Shown here piece by piece: positions 19,836-30,898 of a DNA stretch of 64,000 bases; position 1 is the first letter of the stretch, and every line of letters starts with the position of its first letter. The stretch comes from Mastigamoeba balamuthi. Lineage: Eukaryota; Evosea; Mastigamoebida; Mastigamoebidae. The stretch spans positions 1,201,322-1,265,321 of the forward strand of contig CACRSC010000031.1 in the NCBI GenBank assembly GCA_902651635.1, in the 5' to 3' direction. Under the pieces are notes generated by a model that saw only the letters and a program-made list of their open reading frames with translations, was not told the DNA's origin and searched no databases. A program made the position numbers and the translations under genes.

Positions 19836-22800
19836 TCAGGCGACGCCGGGTTTTGTCTTCTCCGCGATGGGTGGGAGCACTGCGTTGCCGTTGCCGTTGT
19901 TGGCCTGCGCCACCTGCTTCCCGATGGTGGCCTTCTTCACCGCCGCCACGGGCTCGGCCTGGCCGCCCTTGTGCTGCCTCGCGTGCGCTCCCGTCGTCGG
20001 CAGCGCCGGTTTTCTCCCCTTCTCGTGTGCCGCAGCCGCAGGGGCCGCTGTCGGAGCAGACGCGGGCGCCTGCTTCTCCGGGGCGGCGCGCTCGGGCGCT
20101 GCGGGCTTCTCGGCTGTCCTCTCGGACGACCTGTCTGAGTGGCGGGCCTCCTGCGAGGCGCTGCCGATACGCGACGGCGGGCGCGGCGGGCCGAGAGACC
20201 TGCTCAGGCCGCCCCTGGAGTCGGGGCCGGGCGCTGTCGGCTTCTTGGTCTGCAGGGGGAGGGCGAGGCCGTTGCGCTCGAGCTCCTTCTTGAAGGCCGT
20301 GGCGTTCTGCTTGGCCTCCTTGAGCTCCTCGGCGAGCTGGGCCTCGCGCGAGCGCAGGAACTTGACCTCCTTGTCCAGGGCCATAGAGCTGCCCTCCCGC
20401 GGGGGCGCCACGGGGACGCTGTGCGCCGCTGCAAGGCTGCTGGCGAAGGAGACGGGGACGACGGACACGAGCCCCGCGTCGCAGCCCTGGACGCGGACGC
20501 TGGCCGTGGTGTTGAGCAGCGGCTCGTCAGCGGACCCCCCGATGGGCTTCCTGCGCAGGATGAAGAGGAGGATCACCGAGTGGCAGATCTTGAGCGTCTC
20601 CGGGGCCACGCAGAGCTCCAGGATGGCCCGCGTGGTGGTCGCGGGCTGCACCTTGGAGATGACGTCGAGCTGCCGCGCCATGGCGTCGAGTGCCGACATC
20701 TCCGAGACGACGACGCTCTTGGGCCTGCCCTGCTTCTCCGAGAGCACCACCGACAGCGAGTCGAACGGCACCACGCCAGCAACCAGGGTGACCTCGTCGG
20801 CTGTGAGGCCCCCGCCGCGCGGGTCCTGGGTGACCTCGAGGACGAGGGTCGCCGGGCCGGGCAGGATGACAGCGAGCGGGCAGGTGGGGATGGGGTCGAG
20901 GGCCGCGTTGAACACCGAGGACATCTGGCTCGTGTGTGACTTGCGCTCGATCGTCGAGACCTCGAGCTCAGAGAAGAGCGAGAGGAACCCGTTCTTGCCC
21001 TCGAGCTCGATGAAGAACTGGCTCTCCTTGAGCGGGTTGAGCTTCGTGTCTGCGCTCTTGGGAATTTCCTCGCCCAGGGCCTCAGCCAGCAACGCGGGCG
21101 TCCACCTGTCGCTCTTGAGCGACCAGTCGCCCTGCCACACGTCGTCGGCGTAGGGGTTGAACAGCCGCAGCAGGTGGAACCTGCCCTGCAGCGTGTGCAT
21201 CTTGGTGATGACGTACGAGTGCCCGGGAGTGAGGCCCAGGCAGCTCTCCTTGGGCTTATCCTCGCCGATGCGGCACATGAGGAAGTTGACCTGCGCGGGG
21301 TCGCGGTGCAGGCCCGAGAGGAACGGCCACACGTTGCCGCAGAGCCTGTGCCGCATGATCTCCGGAGACTCGAGGTCGAGCTCGTGGCCGCAGCCGCCCA
21401 CGAGGATGTTGAGGCACTCCTGCCACGTGCAGCCCTCGATGGCCTCATAGCAGCTCTGCAGCTTGGCGACGGCCTTCTCGAGCAGCGGCGCGTACCACTC
21501 GTTCTCGGACTTACACCTGCAGTAGACGGGCTGCACGAGGTCCTTGGCCTCGCCCTTGCGCTGCATGACGGGCAGCATGTCGTCGACGACTACGAACACG
21601 AGGCGCCCGATGGACGAGAACATGCGAATGGCCACAATGCCGTGGCTCCGGAGGTCATCGTCCGACGAGATGAACATGGACTTGAGGAACGCCCCGCGCT
21701 CTGCCGCAGACACCGCGGCAACCGCGCACAGCAGCGCGTCGGTGCCGAGGTGGCCGTTGATGACCTGCCCAGGCCGCGGCGACCCCTGGGCAAAGAGCTT
21801 CGCCTTGTCGCCCGACATCTCGGAGACCCTCTTCCACCCAGAGGGAACGGTCGCCGTCTTGGGCGGGTGCACCGAGTTGACCCAGAGGGACCCCTCGTTG
21901 GCCCCGAAGTCCGGGTCGACGAACTTGCCCGACGTCTCCCTGCGGAACTTCTCGAGGTACGCCCGCGCGAACTGGTCGCAGGCGTCGACAGAGTTTGCCG
22001 GGAAGCCGACCGAGATGAACGAGGACAGCGGGACGCCGGCCTCGAGCAGCAGCATCAAGGTCTGGGGGCTCTCGCCGTCCATCGCGAGCTCGAGGGGCGT
22101 CTTGCCCGACTTGTTCTTCATCGTCTGCGAGAGCTTTGCGGCCTCGGGGATGTGCTTCAGGAGGATCCTCGTGGCCTGCTCGCACCCCACTGCGCACGCG
22201 TAGTGCAGCGCCGTGTTGCCCAGGATGTCGGGCCCCAGTATCTTCGACTTGGAGATGAGCTGCTCGATGAGGTCCGTGTTGCCCGCCGACGCGGCGAGGT
22301 TGAGCGCGGGGATGCCAACCTCCTTGAGGATGTGCCACGACTGGACCACCGACTCGTTTCTGCCCTGGAAGCAGTCGAGCACCAGCAGCTTGACCCTGAG
22401 CAGCGTCGCGTGCTTGCCATTGGGGCTCGGCATGCCGTCGGCGGGCTTCACGCGGAGCCTGTCGGGGCTGGAGAACGAGGGCTGTATGCGCAGCGACTTG
22501 TTCACGAGGCACACGAACGCGATGATCGAGTCAACGGTCGAGAGGCACTCGAAGGGCGTGCGGCCCGTGGCCGAAAGCGCATTGGGGTCCGCCCCCCTGG
22601 CCAGCAGGAGCTCGCAAGCCCTGGCGCTGGGCACAAAGTGCAGCGCCGTCATCCCCTGGTTGTCGGTGGCCAGGATGCTGATGGGCAGCCTGATGAGCTC
22701 CTCGACGACGGCCGAGGGCGCGCGCAGGCGGCAGGCGTGGTGCAGCAGTGTGCCGCCGTCCTGGTGCAGCGAGATGGTCGCCTTGAGCTGCAGCATGCGG

Positions 22801-25800
22801 ACGAGGAGGTCCCACTTCTTCTTCTCGCAGCACGCGAAGAGGACGTCGGAGATGCGCGGGTCCGAGAGCGGCACCGACTCGTCGACCACCAGAGCCTTGG
22901 GCAGCGCCGCGCTGCTCAGGTACTCGTGCAGGGCGTAGTACCCGAACTCCGCGAGGCGTGTCTGGTGCACCTTGCAGCCCTTGAACGTCGAGTAGTCCGA
23001 CAGCGCCGCGCACATGCGGAGCGCGTCCTCTACGGGCCACTCGGGCGCTGCGGCAGCGGCGCCTGCGGGGCCGCCCTTGGCCTCCCACCGCTCCTCGACG
23101 AGCACCTCGGAGATGGGGCGGCCCCCGAGGGACATCGCAAAGCCCTTGCCCGCCATGGCGACCATCGGCTCGACGTACCCGCCCCTGCAGGCCTCGCCCA
23201 TGGCCTTCTGCTGCGCGATGGTCTCGATCTTCCCGGAGTTCAGGATCTCCTTGACCAGCAGCTTCTTGCCCGTGTCGCGCGCCCCGATGAGGTACGGGGA
23301 CCTGTACCGAACGGGCGCCCACATGCCGACGATCGCCGTGCTCGGGGTCGACGGCGTGGCGCTGCGGTGCGTCAGGAGGATCCGCCAGAGCTCCGGGTCC
23401 TGCGGGATCGAGTACCACGAGAGGTTCACGACCCGCGCCCCGCCGTCGAGCAGCGCCCTGACCGTCGACGGGGACCAGTACCGCTGTACTGCAGACTGCA
23501 GGGGGTACTCGGCCTCGAACCCGTTAGCGTCGTTGGGGTCCGCGCCCTTGTCGAGCAGCGCCTTGACGACAGCGGCACTGGCGGCACCGCGGCTGAGGTT
23601 CCCGGAAGCCGCGTAGTGCAGAAGAGCGGAGAGGACGCTCTTTGGGCTCTTCGAGTCCCTCTCGATGACCTTGAGCGCCGCGGGGCACCTCATGACGTGG
23701 CTCTGTGCGACTTCGTCGCGGAGAACCTCGAGGAGGACAGAGAGCGGCGCCGCCTCGCCCGCTTTCTCGACGAGTACGCCGAGGCAGTCAGCGGACATCG
23801 CGGCACCCGCCTGCCTGAGGTCCTCCCTGGACACCGCGGCGCCGGCGTTGACCAGCAGGCGCAGAGTGGACGACATGTTGCGCTTGAGGACCTGCGCGGG
23901 GATCGCAGCCCCCTTGTGGCCCGCCTTCAGCAGCGACGCCAGGATGGCATCGCACCCGCACGACGCTGCTGCCGCGACAGACGCTGCGTCGACCTGAGCC
24001 CCGGCCTTGACCAGCGCCTCGACGATGGCCGCGGAGCAGTTCCACAGCCCCTGGGCGGCCAGGACGAGCGGGCTGTCGGCGCCCCGTTTGGCACTCGCGG
24101 AGACCCCCGCGCCGATCAGCTCGGCCACAACGCCCTGGCAGCCGTACTGGACGGCGGTGCATAGCGCCGACCCTGAGGGCTTCTCCGACGTCTCGACAAA
24201 GCGCTTGGCCAGCTCCAGCGCGGCGTCCGGGTACCCGCGGTGCAGTGCGTGCTCGACAGCGCTGTTGAGCTCGCAGGCGGGGACGGCACCCGCCATGAGC
24301 AGCGCGGCGTCGGGAGACCCGGCCAGGTAGAACAACTGCATCTGCTGCGCGTGCTCCTCTACGCGTACCCCGCGGTTGCGCAGCATGCGGACGTAGTCGG
24401 CTGTCGTGGAGGAGACGGCGGCGACGAGCACGGGCGCCACTGCGAGCGTGGCAGGCGGCAGGCTGCTGAGCAGCACCTCTGCGGCGTTGTAGAAGCCGTG
24501 CGATATGAACCCCGCGAGGCACTCGGTCGCCGGCCCCTGCCTGCCCTGCAGCAGCGGTATCAGGGCCTGCGCGGTGTCCGACGTCCTGGCCTTGGTCGCG
24601 AGCGCCGGCACCTCCTCTGGCCGGATCATCCCCACGCAGTTGGCAGCGACCGCGCGGACGGCCTCAGAATCGGAGCTCTCGACTGCAGTGAGCAGCGCGG
24701 GCCCGAGGTGCTCGGCGGAGAACTGCGCGAGCCCCGAGGCCGCCGAGGCGAGGACGGCGCACACGGCCTCTGCGGACCCCCCGGTGATGGCCAGCTGCAG
24801 TGCAGAGTAGGTGGTGCCCTCGAAGTCGATGCAGACGGCGGCGGACGACCCGCCCTTGATCAGCTCCTTGGCCTTGGACGCGTTCCCGCTCAGCAGCGCG
24901 ACGCACAGAGTGCTCTTGGCGTAGGCGGCTGCCAGGAAGGGCCTAACGTGCGGGTGGACGCTGGTGCCCGGGAGGGGCACGCCGCCCGCGCGGGCCAGGA
25001 GGCAAGCGGCGCGGAGGAACAGCGGGTCCACGTCCGCGCGCTGGAGCGCGTCCATCAGCAGCTTCGTGCCGTCGCGCGTGCCCGCCAGGAAGAACTCCCC
25101 GCGGGTCTCGAAGAGCTCCTCGAGCGCCGCGATGGCGCGCTCGGGCTCGAAGAACCCGTGCGCGTGCGACTTGTGCAGCCACGAGTCGGCGTTGGCCCCC
25201 CCGACGAGCGCGAGAGCCTGCAGGGCCTGGCGGCGCGGAATGCGCTCGGGGATGAGGTTGTCGAGCTTGGGCAGCGCGAAGTCGGCGCAGAGGCGCGGCA
25301 GAAGCGCGAGGTCGCCCGACTGGATGACCGCCTGCCAGACGCACGTGGCCGCGGGGCGGTCCTCGGCGAAAGACTCGGTGTACTTGAGGATGAACTCGGC
25401 GGCGGCCTTCTGGCGGGCCCTGAGGGCGGCGCAGAGCTGGTACCCGCGAGGCAGCGAGACGAGGTCCTCCTCGGGGCCTCCGACCTCGAACGCGTGCGCG
25501 ATCGAGGCCGTGTCGCGCTCCTGCGCCTGGCGCTTGAGCTGGTGGCGGTCCTTTGCGCGCCTGTTGAACAGAACGCGGGGCGGCAGTCGGCCAGGGCGCC
25601 CCGTGTCCAGCGCCAGCAGCGAGCGCAGCAGGTCGACGTCACCCAGCGACGCGGCGACGGCCAGCGGGGAGAGCGCCCCGCGTTCCCTTGGGTTCATCGC
25701 GCCGTGCAAGGGAAACGCCCCCGCGGCCGAGACGACGGCGCGGAGAACTCGGGCGTCCTTATCGCGCGACGACCACGCGGCTGCGCGAGTGAACCCGCCC

Positions 25801-26720
25801 GCCTCGTACGGATCGGCCCCGGCCTCGAGCAGCACGTCGACCGCGTCGGGAGCCGCGGCCTTGTCGAGGGACGTGCGCAGGCACTTCTCGAGGTCGAGCT
25901 GCCCGGCCGGCAGCAGCGAGACCAGCTTGCGCAGCGCCATCTCGAGGCCCGGCCGCGAGATGCACTCCTCGAGGACCAGGTCCGCGTCGCGCGGGCTGTG
26001 CACGCAAAACGGGACCAGGGCCTCGACGGCCTCGGCGGGCGCAGCTCTCAGTGCCTCGCGCTCGTGCGGCTGCGCGGTTTCGGTCTCGCGGACTTCTGTT
26101 CCGGGCCTGAAGACCCGCTCGGCCACCGCCTTGACGACCTCGATCGACGGGGGCCCACCGCGGGCGCAGGCAGCGACAGCGAGCGCCACAATGCGCGGGA
26201 GGCCCGAGTCGGTCGCCGCCAGGGCCGCGCGGGCCCAGTCCTCGCGGCCAGCGGCTGCTGCCAACATTAGGAGTTCGGACCTGTCCGGAGTTCCCTGCGG
26301 CATTGACGCCGCGAGCTCCGACAGGTCTCCTGCGCCCCGCGAGACCTCGACGGCGCACGGCGTAACGCCCTCTGATGGCGTGGGCAGCAAAAGCGCGTAC
26401 GCGAGGGCGCTGAGTCCGCTGTCGTCGGGAGCGAGTGATTTTGCTCCAGCATCGACGAGCACTCTGGCAACTTCGGCGGATCCGCTGATGGCAGCCGCGT
26501 GCAGTGGCGTGCGCCCATCGGACAGACGGGGGCGGTTGGGGTCAGCGCCACGTGAGAGCAGGACGTGCACTCTGGCTGCGTCTCCGGCGGCTGCTGCTGC
26601 GTGAAGCGGAGGACCCAGAGACCACGAATTGTGTGCTGCGTCCCGCAGTCCACGTGCGTGCTCACGTGCGCAGAGGAACTCATCCGCGGACCATGGAGAG
26701 CCTAGAGGGGAGCTCTTCAT
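19836..26720 (-). CDS. Giant ankyrin-repeat protein with calpain-like pseudoprotease domain
   Basis: A single uninterrupted frame of 2,294 residues in an otherwise intron-dense region. Residues about 35-1550 carry many ankyrin-type repeats (clear units such as DGRTPLHAAA, LGNTALHYACA and SGKTPLELAM; others degenerate). Residues about 1597-1918 match a calpain catalytic core: VDPDFGANEGSLW, a GHLGTDALLC segment, GHSYVITKM (the His) and LFNPYADDVWQGDWS (the Asn). In active calpains the Cys segment reads QGxLGDCW. Here the Cys position is Asp or Ala, so the catalytic Cys is absent while His and Asn remain, and proteolysis is not expected. A beta-sandwich-like region follows (about 1920-2100), then a coiled coil around FLRSREAQLAEELKEA and a basic, disordered Pro/Ala/Lys tail. 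No signal peptide or membrane helix. Likely a cytosolic scaffold. Confidence 0.85.
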   Translation of the reverse strand: MKSSPLGSPWSADEFLCAREHARGLRDAAHNSWSLGPPLHAAAAAGDAARVHVLLSRGADPNRPRLSDGRTPLHAAAISGSAEVARVLVDAGAKSLAPDDSGLSALAYALLLPTPSEGVTPCAVEVSRGAGDLSELAASMPQGTPDRSELLMLAAAAGREDWARAALAATDSGLPRIVALAVAACARGGPPSIEVVKAVAERVFRPGTEVRETETAQPHEREALRAAPAEAVEALVPFCVHSPRDADLVLEECISRPGLEMALRKLVSLLPAGQLDLEKCLRTSLDKAAAPDAVDVLLEAGADPYEAGGFTRAAAWSSRDKDARVLRAVVSAAGAFPLHGAMNPRERGALSPLAVAASLGDVDLLRSLLALDTGRPGRLPPRVLFNRRAKDRHQLKRQAQERDTASIAHAFEVGGPEEDLVSLPRGYQLCAALRARQKAAAEFILKYTESFAEDRPAATCVWQAVIQSGDLALLPRLCADFALPKLDNLIPERIPRRQALQALALVGGANADSWLHKSHAHGFFEPERAIAALEELFETRGEFFLAGTRDGTKLLMDALQRADVDPLFLRAACLLARAGGVPLPGTSVHPHVRPFLAAAYAKSTLCVALLSGNASKAKELIKGGSSAAVCIDFEGTTYSALQLAITGGSAEAVCAVLASAASGLAQFSAEHLGPALLTAVESSDSEAVRAVAANCVGMIRPEEVPALATKARTSDTAQALIPLLQGRQGPATECLAGFISHGFYNAAEVLLSSLPPATLAVAPVLVAAVSSTTADYVRMLRNRGVRVEEHAQQMQLFYLAGSPDAALLMAGAVPACELNSAVEHALHRGYPDAALELAKRFVETSEKPSGSALCTAVQYGCQGVVAELIGAGVSASAKRGADSPLVLAAQGLWNCSAAIVEALVKAGAQVDAASVAAAASCGCDAILASLLKAGHKGAAIPAQVLKRNMSSTLRLLVNAGAAVSREDLRQAGAAMSADCLGVLVEKAGEAAPLSVLLEVLRDEVAQSHVMRCPAALKVIERDSKSPKSVLSALLHYAASGNLSRGAASAAVVKALLDKGADPNDANGFEAEYPLQSAVQRYWSPSTVRALLDGGARVVNLSWYSIPQDPELWRILLTHRSATPSTPSTAIVGMWAPVRYRSPYLIGARDTGKKLLVKEILNSGKIETIAQQKAMGEACRGGYVEPMVAMAGKGFAMSLGGRPISEVLVEERWEAKGGPAGAAAAAPEWPVEDALRMCAALSDYSTFKGCKVHQTRLAEFGYYALHEYLSSAALPKALVVDESVPLSDPRISDVLFACCEKKKWDLLVRMLQLKATISLHQDGGTLLHHACRLRAPSAVVEELIRLPISILATDNQGMTALHFVPSARACELLLARGADPNALSATGRTPFECLSTVDSIIAFVCLVNKSLRIQPSFSSPDRLRVKPADGMPSPNGKHATLLRVKLLVLDCFQGRNESVVQSWHILKEVGIPALNLAASAGNTDLIEQLISKSKILGPDILGNTALHYACAVGCEQATRILLKHIPEAAKLSQTMKNKSGKTPLELAMDGESPQTLMLLLEAGVPLSSFISVGFPANSVDACDQFARAYLEKFRRETSGKFVDPDFGANEGSLWVNSVHPPKTATVPSGWKRVSEMSGDKAKLFAQGSPRPGQVINGHLGTDALLCAVAAVSAAERGAFLKSMFISSDDDLRSHGIVAIRMFSSIGRLVFVVVDDMLPVMQRKGEAKDLVQPVYCRCKSENEWYAPLLEKAVAKLQSCYEAIEGCTWQECLNILVGGCGHELDLESPEIMRHRLCGNVWPFLSGLHRDPAQVNFLMCRIGEDKPKESCLGLTPGHSYVITKMHTLQGRFHLLRLFNPYADDVWQGDWSLKSDRWTPALLAEALGEEIPKSADTKLNPLKESQFFIELEGKNGFLSLFSELEVSTIERKSHTSQMSSVFNAALDPIPTCPLAVILPGPATLVLEVTQDPRGGGLTADEVTLVAGVVPFDSLSVVLSEKQGRPKSVVVSEMSALDAMARQLDVISKVQPATTTRAILELCVAPETLKICHSVILLFILRRKPIGGSADEPLLNTTASVRVQGCDAGLVSVVPVSFASSLAAAHSVPVAPPREGSSMALDKEVKFLRSREAQLAEELKEAKQNATAFKKELERNGLALPLQTKKPTAPGPDSRGGLSRSLGPPRPPSRIGSASQEARHSDRSSERTAEKPAAPERAAPEKQAPASAPTAAPAAAAHEKGRKPALPTTGAHARQHKGGQAEPVAAVKKATIGKQVAQANNGNGNAVLPPIAEKTKPGVA

Positions 26721-27544
26721 GATCGTGTGGGTGAGCTCGAAGGTGCTGTATGAATGGCTTGCTTGTGTGTGTTCTATTTTCGGGTGCCCCTTTGGCCCTG
26801 AATAGAGAGATCCATCCTCAGTATGTCGCGAATCAGCGGCTTTCCGCTCCAGGGTCGCCTCAGACTTGAATCCCGCTAGAGCGATGCTGAGCTATCAGCA
26901 TGGCCTTATATCTACGACTGAGAGATAACGAGTATTCGTTAAACTGGAGAGATGATGTCTTGCCCCATTCTGCCCTGCCCATCGCCAGATTCTCTTCAAC
27001 TAATCCTCCTCCCGAACGCCCGAAGGACACTTGGGTATTCCTCTGCCATCGACCCACATCAAAGCAACTGTAGTAGAGTTGCAGGCGGTTGAGTTGATGC
27101 CGAGCAACAGTGGTCAGTTGGCTGCCTAGTCGTGCACGAGAATGCAGGAGGATGGGTGGGGGCCTGCCTGCGCCAGAGGAATGGGGAAGTCAGAAATCTC
27201 TTGTGTCCTGAGCAGCAATCGCAAAAAGCCTGCCAGAGGACTGAGAGCACATAACGCAATGCACCCCGGGCGAGAACCGATAACACTTCGAACATCGAAA
27301 TTAAGCACTCGGAGCTCTTGTGGCCTGCCCGTGAATCTCACTGAACACCAGTCAGCTTCCCTAAATGGCTACGAAGGCGAAATCCATCAAAAGGGGGCAT
27401 GCAAAATGCCGACTCTATTTTTGCAGGCTTAGGATCCCTCTGCTCATTCGGCTAGGGTCGGTCGATTGCGCGTGCTCGGCCCGCGCCTCTCCGCTCGAGT
27501 CAACCAAACGCAGTGGTGCCACCTCGGCGCGCACAACAGGTCAC
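26721..27544. other. Long divergent intergenic region
   Basis: About 820 bases between the divergent starts of the ankyrin/calpain-like gene and the phosphodiesterase receptor, A/T-richer than the genes. No coding region recognised. A 5S-rRNA-like motif lies at 27271-27312 (see findings); I do not call it as a gene. Confidence 0.4.
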
Positions 27545-30500
27545 ATGCCGTCACTGCCCTCGCCCTGCTTCTTCGCGCTGCTCCTCGTTGCTGGACTGTG
27601 CGCCCCCGCCAGCGCGGACAGGTGCGCTCGCATGCACTCGGGTATTGACCCGGGGGCTCACAAGGCTCTGGCAGGCTCCTGCTGGTGCAAGCGACCATCA
27701 TGAAGGCCGTGGACATGTTCCAGGACACTTTCGACGGCGTCGCCGCGGTGAGTCGATCACACTGGGCCGCTCCGTTCACATTACCTGTTCCTACGAGCGT
27801 GTCTCAACGGGTTCGGTCTCCAGGCAGCCGCCCAGGTTGCGCTGCAGGGCGAGCACTTTGCCAACTGGGGGATGCTGGACAGCAGCGTCAACCTCTCGTC
27901 GCTCACGTTCGTCGGCGGCCCCGACGCAACGATCGCTGACCTCAGCCCTTCTCGCTTCTCGGAGGCGAGCAATCGTAGCTGTTCTCCAAGTCCCCTTCTA
28001 AAATCGATGCATGCCCAGTTTGTCGTGAGCAAGAACGCCTTGGAGACAGCTCCCAAGAGCTTCTTGGGCGGCGGGGACACGTGCGCGTGCGCGGCCGAGC
28101 GTAACGCGTTCTGTGCTCGGTACGCGAGTGCCATGGCCATCGCCCCGTCGTACACGTGCATGCCCTGCGCTCGGGCCTGCGAGGTCGCCTACGGGCTGCG
28201 CCTGACGCTGCCGATGGACGCGGCTCTGGATGGCATCATCCCAAACCAGCCGCTCGTCCAGAACTGGTACTGGGGCAGAGGCAACCAGTCGTACGACTGG
28301 GGCCGCATTTGGATCGTCTCGGCGCACGGCTACTCGCTGGCCTACCTCAACAGCACGTCGGCGGTCCAGGAGCTCAACACCGGAAGCTCGCAGTGGAGAC
28401 TCGCAGAGGACCGCGCGGCGTTCGACAGGACCGCCAGGTGGAGCTCGCCATACATTGACCAGATCACCAATCGTAAGCGAATGAGAACCCGTATTCCCCA
28501 CGTCGCTCAGCTTGTTCGGCGCAGTGCCTGCGGTCACGGTGGCAGTGCCCGCGTGGGACAAGTCCGGGACGTTCCTCGGGGCAGCGTACGCAGACGTGTT
28601 GATGGCGTCTGCGCGGGAACTGCTGCTCAGCCTGACACTGACGGACCAAGGTACCGACTCACAACACAGCGATAGCTCTCGGACTCAGTCAAGCCTCTGC
28701 CAACAGCGGCAGTGTTCGTACTCCTGACCGAGAGCAACGGCAACGTCCTGAGCGCTCCCGAGGAAAGCGTAGTGCGGCTATTCGGGACCTGCCCCAACTA
28801 CAACTGCAACGTCCTAAACGTGTCTTCGGCCCTTAAGAAGGTACCTTGTCGATTTTATGGTGCCCAAGTCACTCACCTATGGGGGCAGCTCATGGGCCAG
28901 AAGGACAGCCTCCTCGCCTATGTGGACCTTGGAGAATACCTCGTTTTTCACACCGTGCTCCCCCTGAGCTGGGAGATGTGGTTCTTCGTCGTAAAGTCCG
29001 ATGTCATTCCAGCCAGTACAGCACTTCCAGCCGCCTGCATCTGACCCGCATTGACAGCAACAAACTCGGCAATGGTCATCTCGGTTTCGGTTGTCGTTCC
29101 AGTCGTGGCCATCTGTGCGATGTTCGGGGTTGTTCTGTGGCTGCTACTGCGCCGGATGAACGGGAGAGTCCGCGAGCTCGAGAACCAGCTGGGCAACGTG
29201 TCCGACGACGTTCTGGGGACACCGGCAGAGGACGTCATCAAGACGCTCATGCAGATCAAGACAAGGAAGGGCCTCCCCCGGGGCGACAAGCTGGAGATAA
29301 TGAAGATTGTCGCGCTCATCGCCTCGAACAAGCTGTTCAAGACCGACCTGGCCCTCAAGCAGAAGCTCGACACCCTCAGTGCGACCTATCGACGGTCTCC
29401 TATTGCCGCGCTCGACTTATTGCGCCCGCAGAGCTCGACAAGGACGTGGACGCGTATCTGCTGGACTTCCTGGCCAACCGTGACGGGGCAGGGACCCCAC
29501 AGCCCAGCGGGAGCCGCACGGGGTCGCTGCCCTACGTCGAGCGTTCCGACAGTCGCGGGTCGTGCGCGGGTGGCCTCGGCGTCATACAGATCGAGGAGGT
29601 CGAGGACGCCCCAGAGGTTGACCTGCACTTGGTCCTGCCCGACGGGCGCACAGTCGGCCTCGAGTCGTGGGAGCTGGACATCGAGGCGCTCAAGGTCCCC
29701 GCGAGCGGGTCGATACTCGAGGTCATCGGCCTGGGTCTGCTGGACGCGCAGGGGATGTTCGACCAATACCACTTCAACAGGAACAAGGTCACGGCCTTCC
29801 TGCGGGCCGTCGAGCGCGGCTACAACCCCAACCAGTACCACAACAGCAACCACGCGGCAGACGTGGCGCAGGCCATGTACGTGCTGATGACCGGCTGCCC
29901 CAACATCACGTTCACGCCCCTGGAGAGGCTCGCCACCGTGATCGCCCCTCTGGTCCACGACTACGGCCACCCCGGTCAGCCCCCCCCCACCCCTTCTGCC
30001 CTTCTGCGCGGCCTGGCAGCCCCGCTGACCTCAGAGGCCCCTCACAGGCTTCAACAACAACTTCCTGATGGCGACGCAGGACCCGCTGTTCATCCGCTAC
30101 AACGGGATCAGCGTGCTCGAGAGCATGCACACGGCCGAGTCGATGCGCCTGCTGCTGTCGCCCGACTACAACTTCCTCAAGGGCCACGTGGCCAAGGAGG
30201 AGATCGCGGACCTGCACAAGCTGATCGTGCAGATGATACTCGCGACGGACATGTCGCGCCACCTCGAGATCACCTCGCAGTTCAACACGCGGACGAGCTC
30301 TGGCGAGCTGCAGAGCAGCAGCAAGGCCGACAGGCTGCTCATCATGCAGATGTTCCTGAAAATGGCCGACGTCTCCAACCCCACGCGGCCCTGGGAGATG
30401 TCCAAGCGCTGGGCCGAGCGCGTCATGGAGGAGTTCTACAGCCAGGGCGACCGCGAGCGCGCCGAGGGGCTCAAGCTCTCGCCCTTCATGGACCGGACGA

Positions 30501-30898
30501 CGACAGACACGGCCAAGTGCCAGACAGCCTTCATCAAGTTCGTCGTGCTCCCGATGGCCGAGAGCTTGGCGCACGTGAACCCGGGGCTCTCCAAGACTCT
30601 CGTCTCGTTCACGACATTCAACGCCAAGAAGTGGAGCGGCATGTCCAACATGAGCCTCGCTCTGTCGGCGACCACGACGAGCCGCGTGCCTCACGCTGTG
30701 CAGGCTGCGCAGGAACACGCACAGGCGCAGGCACAGGCGCAGGCGGCAGCGCAGGCACCGCAGCCCTCCGAGACCACCACGGGGGCCCTCGCCAACAACG
30801 GGACGCCGAGCAGGAACTTTGCCAAGAAGACCGCAGAGCAGACGCTGGCAGACTCGCAGTCCTCCATCGCCTCCAAGACCAAGGTCAGCATCAAGTAG
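27545..30898 (+). CDS. Receptor-like cyclic-nucleotide phosphodiesterase (Cache-like sensor, TM, class I PDE)
   Basis: Nine exons: 27545-27621, 27675-27747, 27824-28472, 28525-28650, 28707-28840, 28889-29015, 29058-29378, 29432-29974, 30048-30898; 966 residues, all phases consistent. Order: signal peptide (1-24, FFALLLVAGLCAPASA); extracellular region (25-398) with paired Cys and a Cache-like end (WSSPYIDQITN, VTVAVPAWDKSG, FLGAAYADV); one membrane helix (about 400-426, VISVSVVVPVVAICAMFGVV); a cytosolic linker with helical character; then a class I PDE catalytic domain (about 600-890) with HNSNHAADVA, LVHDYGHPGFNNN, TDMSRHLE and ADVSNPTRPWE, the metal-binding His/Asp and the Gln-containing wall all present. 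The tail is Ala/Gln-rich. It should hydrolyse cAMP or cGMP inside the cell in response to an outside ligand. The reaction follows from the family; the receptor role is inferred from architecture. Confidence 0.88.

Noticed and set aside
21174-26604. Plus-strand open frames of 500-1000 codons opposite the giant ankyrin gene
   Set aside because: They are antisense frames forced open by high GC at third positions. Their composition (Arg, Ala, Gly, His) is typical of shadows and no domain is visible.
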